Positions 1-6,705 of a stretch of 8,929 nucleotides of DNA are shown one piece after another (positions within the stretch are counted from its first letter, which is position 1; every line of letters starts with the position of its first letter). The stretch comes from an uncultured Collinsella sp. (GTDB lineage: Bacteria > Actinomycetota > Coriobacteriia > Coriobacteriales > Coriobacteriaceae), in assembly GCA_902464645.1 (NCBI GenBank), contig CABQKL010000077.1, positions 1-8,929 on the forward strand. The letters run 5' to 3'. The translations under genes were made by a program, and so were the position numbers. The notes under the pieces are model-generated. The model was not told the DNA's origin. It did no database searches and saw nothing but the letters and a program-made list of their open reading frames with translations.

Positions 1-3
1 GTA

Positions 4-9
4 CTCCTT
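4..9 (-). promoter_or_regulatory. Shine-Dalgarno of the next downstream gene (probably murC)
   Basis: Read on the minus strand, the window ends in AAGGAG followed by TAC. AAGGAG is a near-perfect Shine-Dalgarno, and its start codon must lie a few bases outside the window. In canonical dcw clusters murC follows murG, so murC is the expected gene, but none of its coding sequence is visible. The rest of the 1-89 spacer holds no convincing ORF, terminator with a U-tract or promoter. Confidence 0.6.
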
Positions 10-89
10 GCGTAAACACTGCCTGTAACCCGTCTACTGTACCGCACCTACCGCATCCGCGCGAGGGCGACCCGCGATATCCCGTCTAA

Positions 90-1205
90 CTAACGCAATC
101 CTTCTACCGCGTCTGCCAAAAGGACGGCAGCGCGGTCCTGGGCCAAACCGCGAGCCGCCTGACGCATGGCATCGCGCGCCTGCGCATCATCGATAAGATG
201 CAGCAGCTCATCGGCAAACGCCCGGGTGTCGATATCGGCATCGGCGCAGAGCACGCCAGCACCGGCATCGACCAGATAGCGGGCATTGGTGGTCTGATGA
301 TCGGCTGTCGCATGCGGATACGGCACCAGTACCGAAGGTGTGGCAAGGGCCGCGATCTCGGCAACGCTCGAAGCGCCCGAGCGCGAGAGGACCAAATCGG
401 CCGCGGCCAGCATATCGCCCATATTGTCGATGTAGGGCTGGACGCGATACCGCTTCGCCTCCTCGGGCATCAGGGCAAGAGCACGCTCGGTGTCCTCGAA
501 GCCATCGGCGCCCGTCGAATGCAAAACATAGAGATTATCGCGCGAGAGCAACTCGTTTTTAAGCGAAGCCACGCGCTCATTAAGATGTTGAGCACCAAGT
601 GAGCCGCCAAAAACCAGCAGGAGTGTGGCGTCCTCAGGCACGTCGAGAGCCCTGCGACCGCGAACCCGATCCCCCTCGATCACAGAACGGCGCACGGGGT
701 TGCCGGTCATGAGCACATGGTCAGGATCGCCCTCACGCTCAAACACGGAACGTGCTGCCGGCACCGAGATGCAAACGCGGGCGGCATGCGAACTCATCAT
801 CTTGTTAGCAAGGCCCGGAACGGAGTTCTGTTCATGCAGCAGATACGGAATGCCCGCGTCTTTGCACCAGCCCAGAAGCGGGACCTCGACATAGGCGCCA
901 AAACCTATAGCGACATCGGGCTTGCAGGCTTTAGAAAAATGGCTGCCGAGCGCGCGCTTCGCCTTATAGACACGCCACAGCGAGCTCAATGCCGTCCAAG
1001 GGCGAGAGCGGTCGAAGCCCGTAACCGTAATCGGCACAAAATCGAACCCTGCCTCGGGAACCAGACGACCCTCGAGCTTATGCGACTGACCCACAAACAC
1101 AACGTGGTGGCCACGGTCACGTAGCTCCTCGGCCAAGGCAAGTGCGGGGTTGATATGTCCCGCCGTGCCGCCGGCTGCGATAGCAACGGTCATCTTATCG
1201 GTCAT
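90..1205 (-). CDS. murG: MurG, UDP-GlcNAc:lipid I GlcNAc transferase
   Basis: MurG transfers GlcNAc from UDP-GlcNAc to lipid I on the cytoplasmic face of the membrane, giving lipid II. The 371-residue product has the usual length and GT-B two-domain form. The N-terminal domain has the glycine loop GGTAGH at 12-17, where many families have GGTGGH; H17 is the expected catalytic-site histidine. HEQN follows at 124-127. The C-terminal nucleotide-sugar domain has FGGSLGAQ at 199-206, SRSGASS at 274-280 with E283 just after it (the usual ribose-binding glutamate), and PYPHATADHQTTNA at 295-308. The ATG at 1205 is preceded by AAGGGA with a 5-base spacer. The in-frame ATG at 1193 has no such signal, so the longer form is preferred. 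The gene starts inside the end of ftsW (11-base overlap), implying coupled translation. The stop is TAG. Confidence 0.97.
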   Translation of the reverse strand: MTDKMTVAIAAGGTAGHINPALALAEELRDRGHHVVFVGQSHKLEGRLVPEAGFDFVPITVTGFDRSRPWTALSSLWRVYKAKRALGSHFSKACKPDVAIGFGAYVEVPLLGWCKDAGIPYLLHEQNSVPGLANKMMSSHAARVCISVPAARSVFEREGDPDHVLMTGNPVRRSVIEGDRVRGRRALDVPEDATLLLVFGGSLGAQHLNERVASLKNELLSRDNLYVLHSTGADGFEDTERALALMPEEAKRYRVQPYIDNMGDMLAAADLVLSRSGASSVAEIAALATPSVLVPYPHATADHQTTNARYLVDAGAGVLCADADIDTRAFADELLHLIDDAQARDAMRQAARGLAQDRAAVLLADAVEGLR

Positions 1206-2709
1206 GGTAGTCCCTTCGTACGCGCGGCCCCTGGTCGTCGGTGCGCAAGCGCGCCGACGGGTCCGAATTCAAGTCGATCCGATTATATCCGCCACCCGTA
1301 TTGCGCGGCGTCGGTCGTTGCGGGCGACTCTGCGGCACCGAGCGCGGACGAGCATCCGACTCCGAAGCAAAACCGTTCAAGACGGTAAAACCGCCACGCG
1401 ACGAGCGCTCCCCACGCGTATGGGGAACACCGGCAGTGCTCTCGTCCATAACGGCAAAGCTATCGCGACGACGATCGTATTCATCGCGTCGAGCGCTCTC
1501 GTGCGACACGCGCAAAATAAGCCCGGCGAGCATGAGCGACACGATAATCGACGAGCCGCCATAGCTGATAAACGGCAGCGGCTTACCCGTCATAGGAAAC
1601 ACGTTGAGAATACCCAGCGCGTTGATCAAAAACTGCACCGCGAGGATAACCGCAGAGCCCGAAGCCATGAGCGCCCCGCGACGATCGGCGGCCTGCTCGG
1701 CAATTCGAAACGCCGAGTAGATCAGCATCGCAAACACCAAGAAAAACAGCAGCGTCCCCAAAAAGCCAACCTCCTCGCCAATGATGGCCAGGATGTAGTC
1801 GTTGTGAGCCTCGGGCAAATACGAGTACTTCATGGTTGAGTTGCCGATACCGCGGCCGAACAGTCCGCCCGAAGCAAACGCCATAATGGCGAGCGTTGCC
1901 TGATACCCGTCTCCATATTCATCTGCCCAAGGGTTCAAGAGAACCTGAATGCGCACCATACGGAACGGCTCGACGACAAGAGCGATCACGATGATGACGG
2001 CGCCAGCAAGAATCGCACCGATAATGTATTTTGGGTCAAGGCCGGCAAAGAGCGCCATGCACATGATCGTCAACAGAATAATCAGGATGGTGCCAAAGTC
2101 GGGCTGAATAAAAATCAAGACGAGCGATATGCCCAAATATAAGCCCATGCCCTTAAGGAACTCATTGATGTTACCGCCGGGCGAAAACACGCGATCGAGC
2201 ATGATGGCAGAATAGGCAATGGCAAACGGCTTGAGAAACTCCGATGGCTGAAACTGAATGCCGGCAATGCTCAGCCAACGCGTAGCGCCACGGCTGCCGC
2301 TACCAAAGAGGAACACCGCAAGCAGCAAGATCATCATAGCGATAAGGGCAAGTTTAAGCGCCCCTTCGCCAAACCAGCTATCGGGTGCAACGCGCGCGAT
2401 GAACTCGAGGGCAGCAACACCGACGACAGTGAACATAAACTGCCGGAACAAAAAGTAGGTCGCGGAGTCGTTCTCGTGAAGCGCCTCGACTGAAGAAGCC
2501 GAGTACACCATAAGCAGGCCAAAACAGACCAGCGAGAACAGGCAGGTCAAAAAGACCAGGCGGGGTCGCATGATACGTGCGGGGACGCCGGCGATATAAC
2601 GTTCGCCGATGCCCTGCGTGCGACGACCGGCGCGCGGCGTGATGCACTGCGAGGAAGCACGGTCCGAGTCGGGCCTCCTCATATTCTGTCGGGGGCTCTC
2701 CTCTCTCAC
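1195..2709 (-). CDS. ftsW: FtsW, septal peptidoglycan glycosyltransferase (SEDS family)
   Basis: FtsW is the polytopic SEDS glycosyltransferase that polymerises lipid II at the division septum with its partner class B PBP. Numbering from the GTG at 2709 (504 residues), SEDS hallmarks appear in order: FQPSEF at 153-158, QPDFGT at 202-207, NPW at 259-261 followed by GDGYQ, GLFGRGIGNST, and PEAHND near 299-304 with D304 aligning with the catalytic aspartate of FtsW/RodA. TGKPLPFISYGGSS closes the series near 374-387. The multi-helix core spans roughly 49-400. It is flanked by a basic, polar N-terminal tail of about 48 residues and a C-terminal tail of about 104 residues rich in Arg, Ser, Asp and Pro, both expected in the cytoplasm. 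The start is uncertain: an in-frame TTG lies at 2715 and an ATG at 2682. I chose GTG because AGGGG lies 6 bases before it. The gene follows murD by 9 bases and overlaps murG. Confidence 0.95.
   Translation of the reverse strand: MREESPRQNMRRPDSDRASSQCITPRAGRRTQGIGERYIAGVPARIMRPRLVFLTCLFSLVCFGLLMVYSASSVEALHENDSATYFLFRQFMFTVVGVAALEFIARVAPDSWFGEGALKLALIAMMILLLAVFLFGSGSRGATRWLSIAGIQFQPSEFLKPFAIAYSAIMLDRVFSPGGNINEFLKGMGLYLGISLVLIFIQPDFGTILIILLTIMCMALFAGLDPKYIIGAILAGAVIIVIALVVEPFRMVRIQVLLNPWADEYGDGYQATLAIMAFASGGLFGRGIGNSTMKYSYLPEAHNDYILAIIGEEVGFLGTLLFFLVFAMLIYSAFRIAEQAADRRGALMASGSAVILAVQFLINALGILNVFPMTGKPLPFISYGGSSIIVSLMLAGLILRVSHESARRDEYDRRRDSFAVMDESTAGVPHTRGERSSRGGFTVLNGFASESDARPRSVPQSRPQRPTPRNTGGGYNRIDLNSDPSARLRTDDQGPRVRRDYHDR
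1211..1216 (-). promoter_or_regulatory. Shine-Dalgarno of murG
   Basis: AAGGGA lies 5 bases before the ATG at 1205, inside the last codons of ftsW. It decides the murG start in favour of 1205 over the ATG at 1193, and implies that ribosomes finishing ftsW help murG initiation. Confidence 0.65.
1213..1266 (-). other. FtsW tail motif shared with the FtsI N-terminus
   Basis: This stretch encodes FtsW residues 482-499 (GTG numbering), just before the C-terminus. It contains DPSARLR, four residues, then GPRVR. A near-identical peptide occurs in the FtsI cytoplasmic N-terminal tail at 8401-8448. Codons differ between the two copies (for example CGC TTG CGC here against CGT CTT CGT there for RLR), so this is peptide-level similarity and not a recent DNA duplication. 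A protein-binding short linear motif is my inference. Confidence 0.55.
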
Positions 2710-2715
2710 CGGCAA

Positions 2716-2720
2716 CCCCT
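2716..2720 (-). promoter_or_regulatory. Shine-Dalgarno of ftsW, overlapping the murD stop
   Basis: AGGGG overlaps the TAG stop of murD (TAGGGG) and sits 6 bases before the GTG at 2709. It abuts the TTG at 2715 directly, too close to serve it, and is far from the ATG at 2682. It supports GTG as the ftsW start and coupling of ftsW to murD translation. Confidence 0.5.
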
Positions 2721-4125
2721 ATTCCATTTGCGTATTGGACGCAGCGGCAAGCTGGGCCACATAGTCCTTAAACACGCGACCGCGCTCCTCGTAGCCCGAG
2801 AACTCATCGAACGAAGAGCAGGCGGGCGACAGTAAGATCACATCGCCGCGGCTCGAGAGCGAACGGGCAACGTCCACGGCATCGCGCAGGTCGTCGGCCT
2901 GGGCGATATCGACATCACCGTCGACATCCGCCTCGTCCATAGCGGCGGTAAAGCGCTCGCGCGCGTCGCCAAAGCAGACCACCGAGCGAACGTTATCCAT
3001 CACAACGCGGGCAAAGGACTCGAGCGGCGTGCCCTTATCGTGACCGCCGAGCAGCAAGATCACATCGTCATCGGGAAACGCCGTCAGGGCCTTTTCGACC
3101 GCATCGGTGTTCGTTGCCTTGGAATCGTTAACATAGCGCACGCCATCGATCTCGCCACAAGGCTCAACGCGGTGCTCCAGCGGCTGGAACGAGACCAGGC
3201 CGCGACACACACCTTCAACATCGGCGCCGACCGTCAGGGCCGCCGTGGCAGCACACAGGGCATTGATTACATTGTGATGGCCCGAAATCTTAAGCTCGGA
3301 CGTATCGACGAGCGGGGTCTCGACGCCCTTCAGGCGAACGACCATCTTGCCATCGCGCACAAATGCGGCGTCCTCGCCCGCAGGCTCGTCAAAAGCAACC
3401 TTGCAGATGCGACGGCCCGGAACATAGATGTACTCATCGAACTCGTGGATACCGGCATCCTCGACGTCAACAATCACCAGGTCATCGTCGACCATATTCT
3501 CGAAGAGCTTAATCTTGGCGAGCGCATAGTTCTTATGGCTCTTATGCCAGCCCAGATGGTCGGGGGTAATGTTGAGCAGCACCGCCACACGGGGGTGAAG
3601 CTCCTGGGTCGTTGCGATCTGATAGCTCGAAAGCTCCGCCACAAACCACTCGTTATGCGCACGGCCATCGATCTCGTTCACCGGAGGCTCGCCAATGTTG
3701 CCGACAGCAACGCTCGCCTCGCCCGCTGCCTTAAGCAGGTAATCGGTCAGTGACGTGGTTGTCGTCTTGCCGTTGGTGCCCGTAATGGCAATCCAATTTT
3801 GGGGAGACAGACGGTAGGCAAACTCGGGCTCACCCATAATCTGGGCAGCGTGATCACGGCCAGCCTTAAAGAATGCCGAGAACTCCGAGATGCCCGGACA
3901 CGTCACGCATACATCAAACGCGCCCTCGACCTGCTCGGTTCCGTAGACAAACGATGCCCCGTGCGCCTCGAGCGAGCGCGTGGCATCGTTGGGCTCGGAC
4001 GTGCCGCCACCGTAAACGGTAACGGCACTCACACGCTCGGGATGTGCAAGCGCCCAGCGAGCGACATCAAGACCGGACTTACCCTGGCCCAAAACGAGCA
4101 GGCTAAAGACATCAGCAAGAGGCAT
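2719..4125 (-). CDS. murD: MurD, UDP-MurNAc-L-Ala:D-Glu ligase
   Basis: MurD is the cytoplasmic ATP-dependent ligase that adds D-glutamate to UDP-MurNAc-L-alanine. The 468-residue product is slightly longer than the roughly 440-450 residues typical of the family. It begins with a nucleotide-binding-like turn, VLGQGKSG at 11-18. The ATP loop GTNGKTTT is at 116-123. ELSSYQ at 164-169 and NITPDHLGWH at 195-204 are Mur-ligase motifs. The Lys in AKIKLFEN near 204 aligns with the carbamylated lysine of the family. SGHHNVINA at 281-289 and NDSKATNTDA at 333-342 belong to the central and C-terminal domains. LLSPACSSFD at 431-440 and GYEERGRVF are typical of the MurD C-terminus. The ATG at 4125 has only a weak ribosome site (GGAT 11 bases away), so coupling to mraY, whose stop is 9 bases upstream, is likely. 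The stop is TAG. Confidence 0.97.
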   Translation of the reverse strand: MPLADVFSLLVLGQGKSGLDVARWALAHPERVSAVTVYGGGTSEPNDATRSLEAHGASFVYGTEQVEGAFDVCVTCPGISEFSAFFKAGRDHAAQIMGEPEFAYRLSPQNWIAITGTNGKTTTTSLTDYLLKAAGEASVAVGNIGEPPVNEIDGRAHNEWFVAELSSYQIATTQELHPRVAVLLNITPDHLGWHKSHKNYALAKIKLFENMVDDDLVIVDVEDAGIHEFDEYIYVPGRRICKVAFDEPAGEDAAFVRDGKMVVRLKGVETPLVDTSELKISGHHNVINALCAATAALTVGADVEGVCRGLVSFQPLEHRVEPCGEIDGVRYVNDSKATNTDAVEKALTAFPDDDVILLLGGHDKGTPLESFARVVMDNVRSVVCFGDARERFTAAMDEADVDGDVDIAQADDLRDAVDVARSLSSRGDVILLSPACSSFDEFSGYEERGRVFKDYVAQLAAASNTQME

Positions 4126-4134
4126 GAAAGACCA

Positions 4135-5154
4135 CTATCCCAACTGGAAGAACAACGCGAGGCCCAGGGCTCCGAAGGCCGCGGCGACAATCCAAAAACG
4201 GATGACGACCTTGGTCTCGGCCCAGCCCTTCTTTTCAAAATGATGATGAATGGGCGCCATAAGGAAGACGCGCTTGTGCGTAAAGTGGAAATAGACAACC
4301 TGGATCATGACCGACAGGGTCTCGACGATAAACAGACCGCCGATGATGAGGGAAACGACTTCGGTGTTGGTCATGATGGAGGTGCAGGCAAAAGCGGCAC
4401 CCAGGGCAAGCGAGCCGGTATCGCCCATAAAGATGCTCGCCGGATAGCAGTTGAACCACAAAAAGCCCAGGCAGGCGCCGGCGCACGCCGTGCAGAAGAT
4501 GGACAGGTTCACATCGCCGTGCAAAAACGCCATGGCAGCCATGGCCAGCATGGCGATCATGGAGGTGCCGCCGGCAAGACCGTCCAAGCCGTCGGTGAGG
4601 TTTACGGCGTTGGAAAGGCCCGCGATCATCAGCCAGCAAAAGACAAGGTAGAGCCACGGAAAAGAGAGGCCGCAAATGGTGGTCGAGAGCACACCAAGGT
4701 CGATCGTCAGGCCACCGGGGAAACGAATCTCGGGGGCGACGCCGCACCAGTTGACAGCAAGCACGGTAAAGGTAACGCAGATGAGGGTAAGGCCAATCAT
4801 CTTGGCGTGAGGCGTCAGGCCGAGCGAGCGGCCGTGCGTGACAGAAGTCAGGTCGTCGATGAGGCCAAGAACGCCGGTTGCCAGCGTGGCGAGCAGCACA
4901 AGCACGAGCTCGGTGGTGAGCTTTCCCATCAAAAGGCAGGTCAGCGAAACGGCAACCAGAATGATGACGCCACCCATGGTGGGCGTGCCCTGCTTAATCA
5001 GGTGACGCTTGGGGCCATCGGCGCGAACCTGCTGGCCGATGCCCTCGACCTTCAGGAGCTTAATCCACCACGGCATAAGCAGCATCGCGATGACGGCGGC
5101 GATGCCCAATCCCAAAAATGCCTGGTACGTAGGATACGAAGGATTGCCGAACAT
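4135..5154 (-). CDS. mraY: MraY, phospho-MurNAc-pentapeptide translocase
   Basis: MraY is the polytopic membrane enzyme that moves phospho-MurNAc-pentapeptide from UDP to undecaprenyl phosphate, forming lipid I. The 339-residue length is near normal for the family. Visible signatures are DGPKRHLIKQGTPTMGG at 46-62, the aspartate pair D100-D101, NLTDGLDGLAGG at 185-196, FMGDTGSLALG at 242-252, and the APIHHHFEKKG loop at 300-310 with the histidine cluster 303-305. These include the Mg2+ and catalytic aspartates of the polyprenyl-phosphate N-acetylhexosamine-1-phosphate transferase superfamily. About ten hydrophobic segments are spread along the chain. The gene starts 3 bases after the murF stop. 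The nearest purine-rich stretch (GGAAGG at 5168-5173) is 13 bases away, longer than ideal, so initiation probably depends on coupling to murF. The sequence looks intact. Confidence 0.97.
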   Translation of the reverse strand: MFGNPSYPTYQAFLGLGIAAVIAMLLMPWWIKLLKVEGIGQQVRADGPKRHLIKQGTPTMGGVIILVAVSLTCLLMGKLTTELVLVLLATLATGVLGLIDDLTSVTHGRSLGLTPHAKMIGLTLICVTFTVLAVNWCGVAPEIRFPGGLTIDLGVLSTTICGLSFPWLYLVFCWLMIAGLSNAVNLTDGLDGLAGGTSMIAMLAMAAMAFLHGDVNLSIFCTACAGACLGFLWFNCYPASIFMGDTGSLALGAAFACTSIMTNTEVVSLIIGGLFIVETLSVMIQVVYFHFTHKRVFLMAPIHHHFEKKGWAETKVVIRFWIVAAAFGALGLALFFQLG

Positions 5155-5157
5155 GGA

Positions 5158-6582
5158 CTAGCACACACCTTCCACAAAGCGATCGAGCTCAACGAAGCGT
5201 GAGCCCTTGACCAGCACGACATCATGCTGCTCAAGAGCGCCGCCCATACGGTCGAGCACCTGCTGATAGTCGGAGAACACCTGAATGCGGTCCTCATCCA
5301 TACCCATCATGCGCGCGGCCTCGGCCATACGCTGGGCAAGCTCACCGCCGACACATGCGAGCATATCGAGCTTCTTGGCCGCCGCATAGGCGCCCACCAG
5401 CTCATGCATGCGAGGAGCCTCGTCGCCCATCTCGCCCATCTCGCCCAGAACCGCCATGCGCGAACCCGTGCACGAAAGCGAACACAGCAGGTCGAGGCCG
5501 GCTGCCATCGATTCGGCACTGGCGTTATATGAGTCGTCGATGACGCGGGCGCCGCTCTTGGCGCGCTTGATTTCCTGACGATGCCCGGTAATCGTAAGAC
5601 CCCTAAAGGCGGCATCGATCTGCTCGGGCGTCACGCCAAGGCGATAGGCAACCGCTGCGGCCTTGACGGCATTGGGAACGGACTGCGCGCCGGGAATGGC
5701 AAGCAGTGTATCGATAGTCTCGCCCAAGCCAAAATCGAGCGTAAAGACCGGGCGTCCCTCGTCATCAATGCGAATGTCGCACGCACGGACCTCATCGTCG
5801 TCCGAGACGCCCGCAAGCATCACGTCGACGCCCGCAGGCGCGGCAAAGGTGTCGCGGATGAACGGGGTAAAGTCGTCCTCACCACCCAAAACCAGCAACG
5901 GGAGAAGGTCTCCGGCGGCGCACATGCCGCCAACAATCTCGGATTTGGCACGAGCGATATTCTCGCGACTGCCCAGAATACCGATATGGGAGGTGCCGAT
6001 CTTGGTCACAATGGCAAGGTTGGGATTGGCGGACTGAGACATGCGCTCAATCTCGTGGAAATGGTTCATGCCCATCTCGAGCACCAGAACCTCGGTGTCG
6101 GCAGGGGCCGCCAGCACCGTGAGCGGCATACCGATCAGGTTGTTGTAGTTACCCTTGGTTGCCCAAACGCGATAGCGCTTGGCGAGCACCGCGGCGAGCA
6201 CGTCCTTGGTCGTCGTCTTGCCGATAGAGCCGGTAATGCCAATTACCAGGCAGCCAAGCTCCAAACGATAAGCGTGAGCCAGGCGCAGCAAAAACTCCTC
6301 GGGGTCATCGGTATGCAGGATGGCGCAGCCCTTCTCATGGGCCAGCGAAAGCAGCTCGGCATCGGGCTCGCGCGTCATCACTACGGCGCCGGCACCCGAC
6401 TCGATGGCACGGGAAGCAAAGTCGTTGCCGTCGACCTTTTCACCCGGGAAGGCGACGAATATCGTGCCCTCCTCAACCTGGCGCGAGTCGATAACGCAAC
6501 CGCGGCATACCCGATCGGCTTCTCCCGTCACGGTTCGGGCCCCTGTTGCGGCCGCGAGGTTGTTGACGGCGATCTCTATCAT
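5158..6582 (-). CDS. murF: MurF, UDP-MurNAc-tripeptide:D-Ala-D-Ala ligase
   Basis: MurF is the ATP-dependent ligase that adds D-Ala-D-Ala to UDP-MurNAc-tripeptide in the cytoplasm, the last soluble step before MraY. The product has 474 residues, normal for MurF. DSRQVEEGTIFVAFPGEK at 32-49 is the N-terminal substrate-binding motif. GSIGKTTTK at 118-126 is the ATP loop. TKGNYNNLIGMPLT at 142-155, LEMGMNHFHEI at 168-178 and TKIGTSHIGILGS at 193-205 are MurF-type central motifs. DDSYNASAESM at 349-359, LGEMGEMGDEA at 379-389 and VLVKGSRFVE at 456-465 mark the C-terminal domain. These distinguish it from MurE, whose C-terminal domain has a different diamino-acid-binding motif. The ATG at 6582 has AGGGGAG with a 5-base spacer. 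Upstream is a 123-base gap to ftsI, where murE would normally lie. The stop is TAG. Confidence 0.97.
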   Translation of the reverse strand: MIEIAVNNLAAATGARTVTGEADRVCRGCVIDSRQVEEGTIFVAFPGEKVDGNDFASRAIESGAGAVVMTREPDAELLSLAHEKGCAILHTDDPEEFLLRLAHAYRLELGCLVIGITGSIGKTTTKDVLAAVLAKRYRVWATKGNYNNLIGMPLTVLAAPADTEVLVLEMGMNHFHEIERMSQSANPNLAIVTKIGTSHIGILGSRENIARAKSEIVGGMCAAGDLLPLLVLGGEDDFTPFIRDTFAAPAGVDVMLAGVSDDDEVRACDIRIDDEGRPVFTLDFGLGETIDTLLAIPGAQSVPNAVKAAAVAYRLGVTPEQIDAAFRGLTITGHRQEIKRAKSGARVIDDSYNASAESMAAGLDLLCSLSCTGSRMAVLGEMGEMGDEAPRMHELVGAYAAAKKLDMLACVGGELAQRMAEAARMMGMDEDRIQVFSDYQQVLDRMGGALEQHDVVLVKGSRFVELDRFVEGVC

Positions 6583-6587
6583 TGCAG

Positions 6588-6594
6588 CTCCCCT
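6588..6594 (-). promoter_or_regulatory. Shine-Dalgarno of murF
   Basis: AGGGGAG ends 5 bases before the ATG at 6582. It is one of the strongest ribosome sites in the window. That fits murF being the one gene here too far from its upstream neighbour for translational coupling. Confidence 0.7.
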
Positions 6595-6619
6595 GTAAAC
6601 CTAATAATGCTATCGGCGT

Positions 6620-6625
6620 ATTGTA
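6620..6625 (-). promoter_or_regulatory. Possible -10 element of an internal murF promoter
   Basis: TACAAT on the minus strand matches five of six bases of the sigma-70-type -10 consensus and lies 37 bases before the murF ATG. No TTGACA-like hexamer is found 16-18 bases upstream, and no extended TGn precedes it. It is therefore only a candidate, supported mainly by its position in the one real gap of the cluster. Confidence 0.2.
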
Positions 6626-6705
6626 TCCCAGCGCCGCCTACGCGTGGTGCAGGGCGTGTGAACAACCCGGATTAACCGACTGGCCATTTCATAGATAGTA
6701 ACCCC

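Larger units (their letters stand above)
6583..6705 (-). other. 123-base intergenic gap between ftsI and murF, at the usual murE position
   Basis: This is the only intergenic stretch longer than 20 bases between genes in the window. It carries no coding remnant I can recognise as murE and no hairpin followed by a U-tract. A short inverted repeat (CGGCG, 13-base loop, CGCCG) lies around 6613-6635 but lacks terminator features. The only other signals are the murF ribosome site and a -10-like hexamer. Confidence 0.6.

Noticed and set aside
61..80. Weak GC-rich inverted repeat after murG
   Set aside because: The stem is bulged and no U-tract follows on the minus strand, while a strong ribosome site for a further gene lies just downstream. 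A terminator is unlikely.
3040..3753. A 237-codon plus-strand open frame opposite murD
   Set aside because: It is a shadow of murD with no domain and no operon partner on the plus strand.
3799..5202. A 467-codon plus-strand open frame opposite murD and mraY
   Set aside because: It is fully antisense to two clear, motif-rich genes and has a polar, low-complexity composition with no recognisable domain. GC-rich codon use on the minus strand readily leaves such frames open.
5425..5452. Short tandem repeat (cgcccatct units) inside murF
   Set aside because: It encodes EMGEMG at a place where MurF proteins normally have a similar LGDMLELG-like motif, and the alignment needs no insertion. It is ordinary coding sequence.
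6613..6635. CGGCG/CGCCG hairpin in the ftsI-murF gap
   Set aside because: A 5-base stem with a 13-base loop and no U-tract can occur by chance in GC-rich DNA; it does not support a terminator or riboswitch.
5581..6675. A 364-codon plus-strand open frame opposite murF and the gap
   Set aside because: It is antisense to murF, lacks any recognisable family motif, and is explained by the codon bias of murF.
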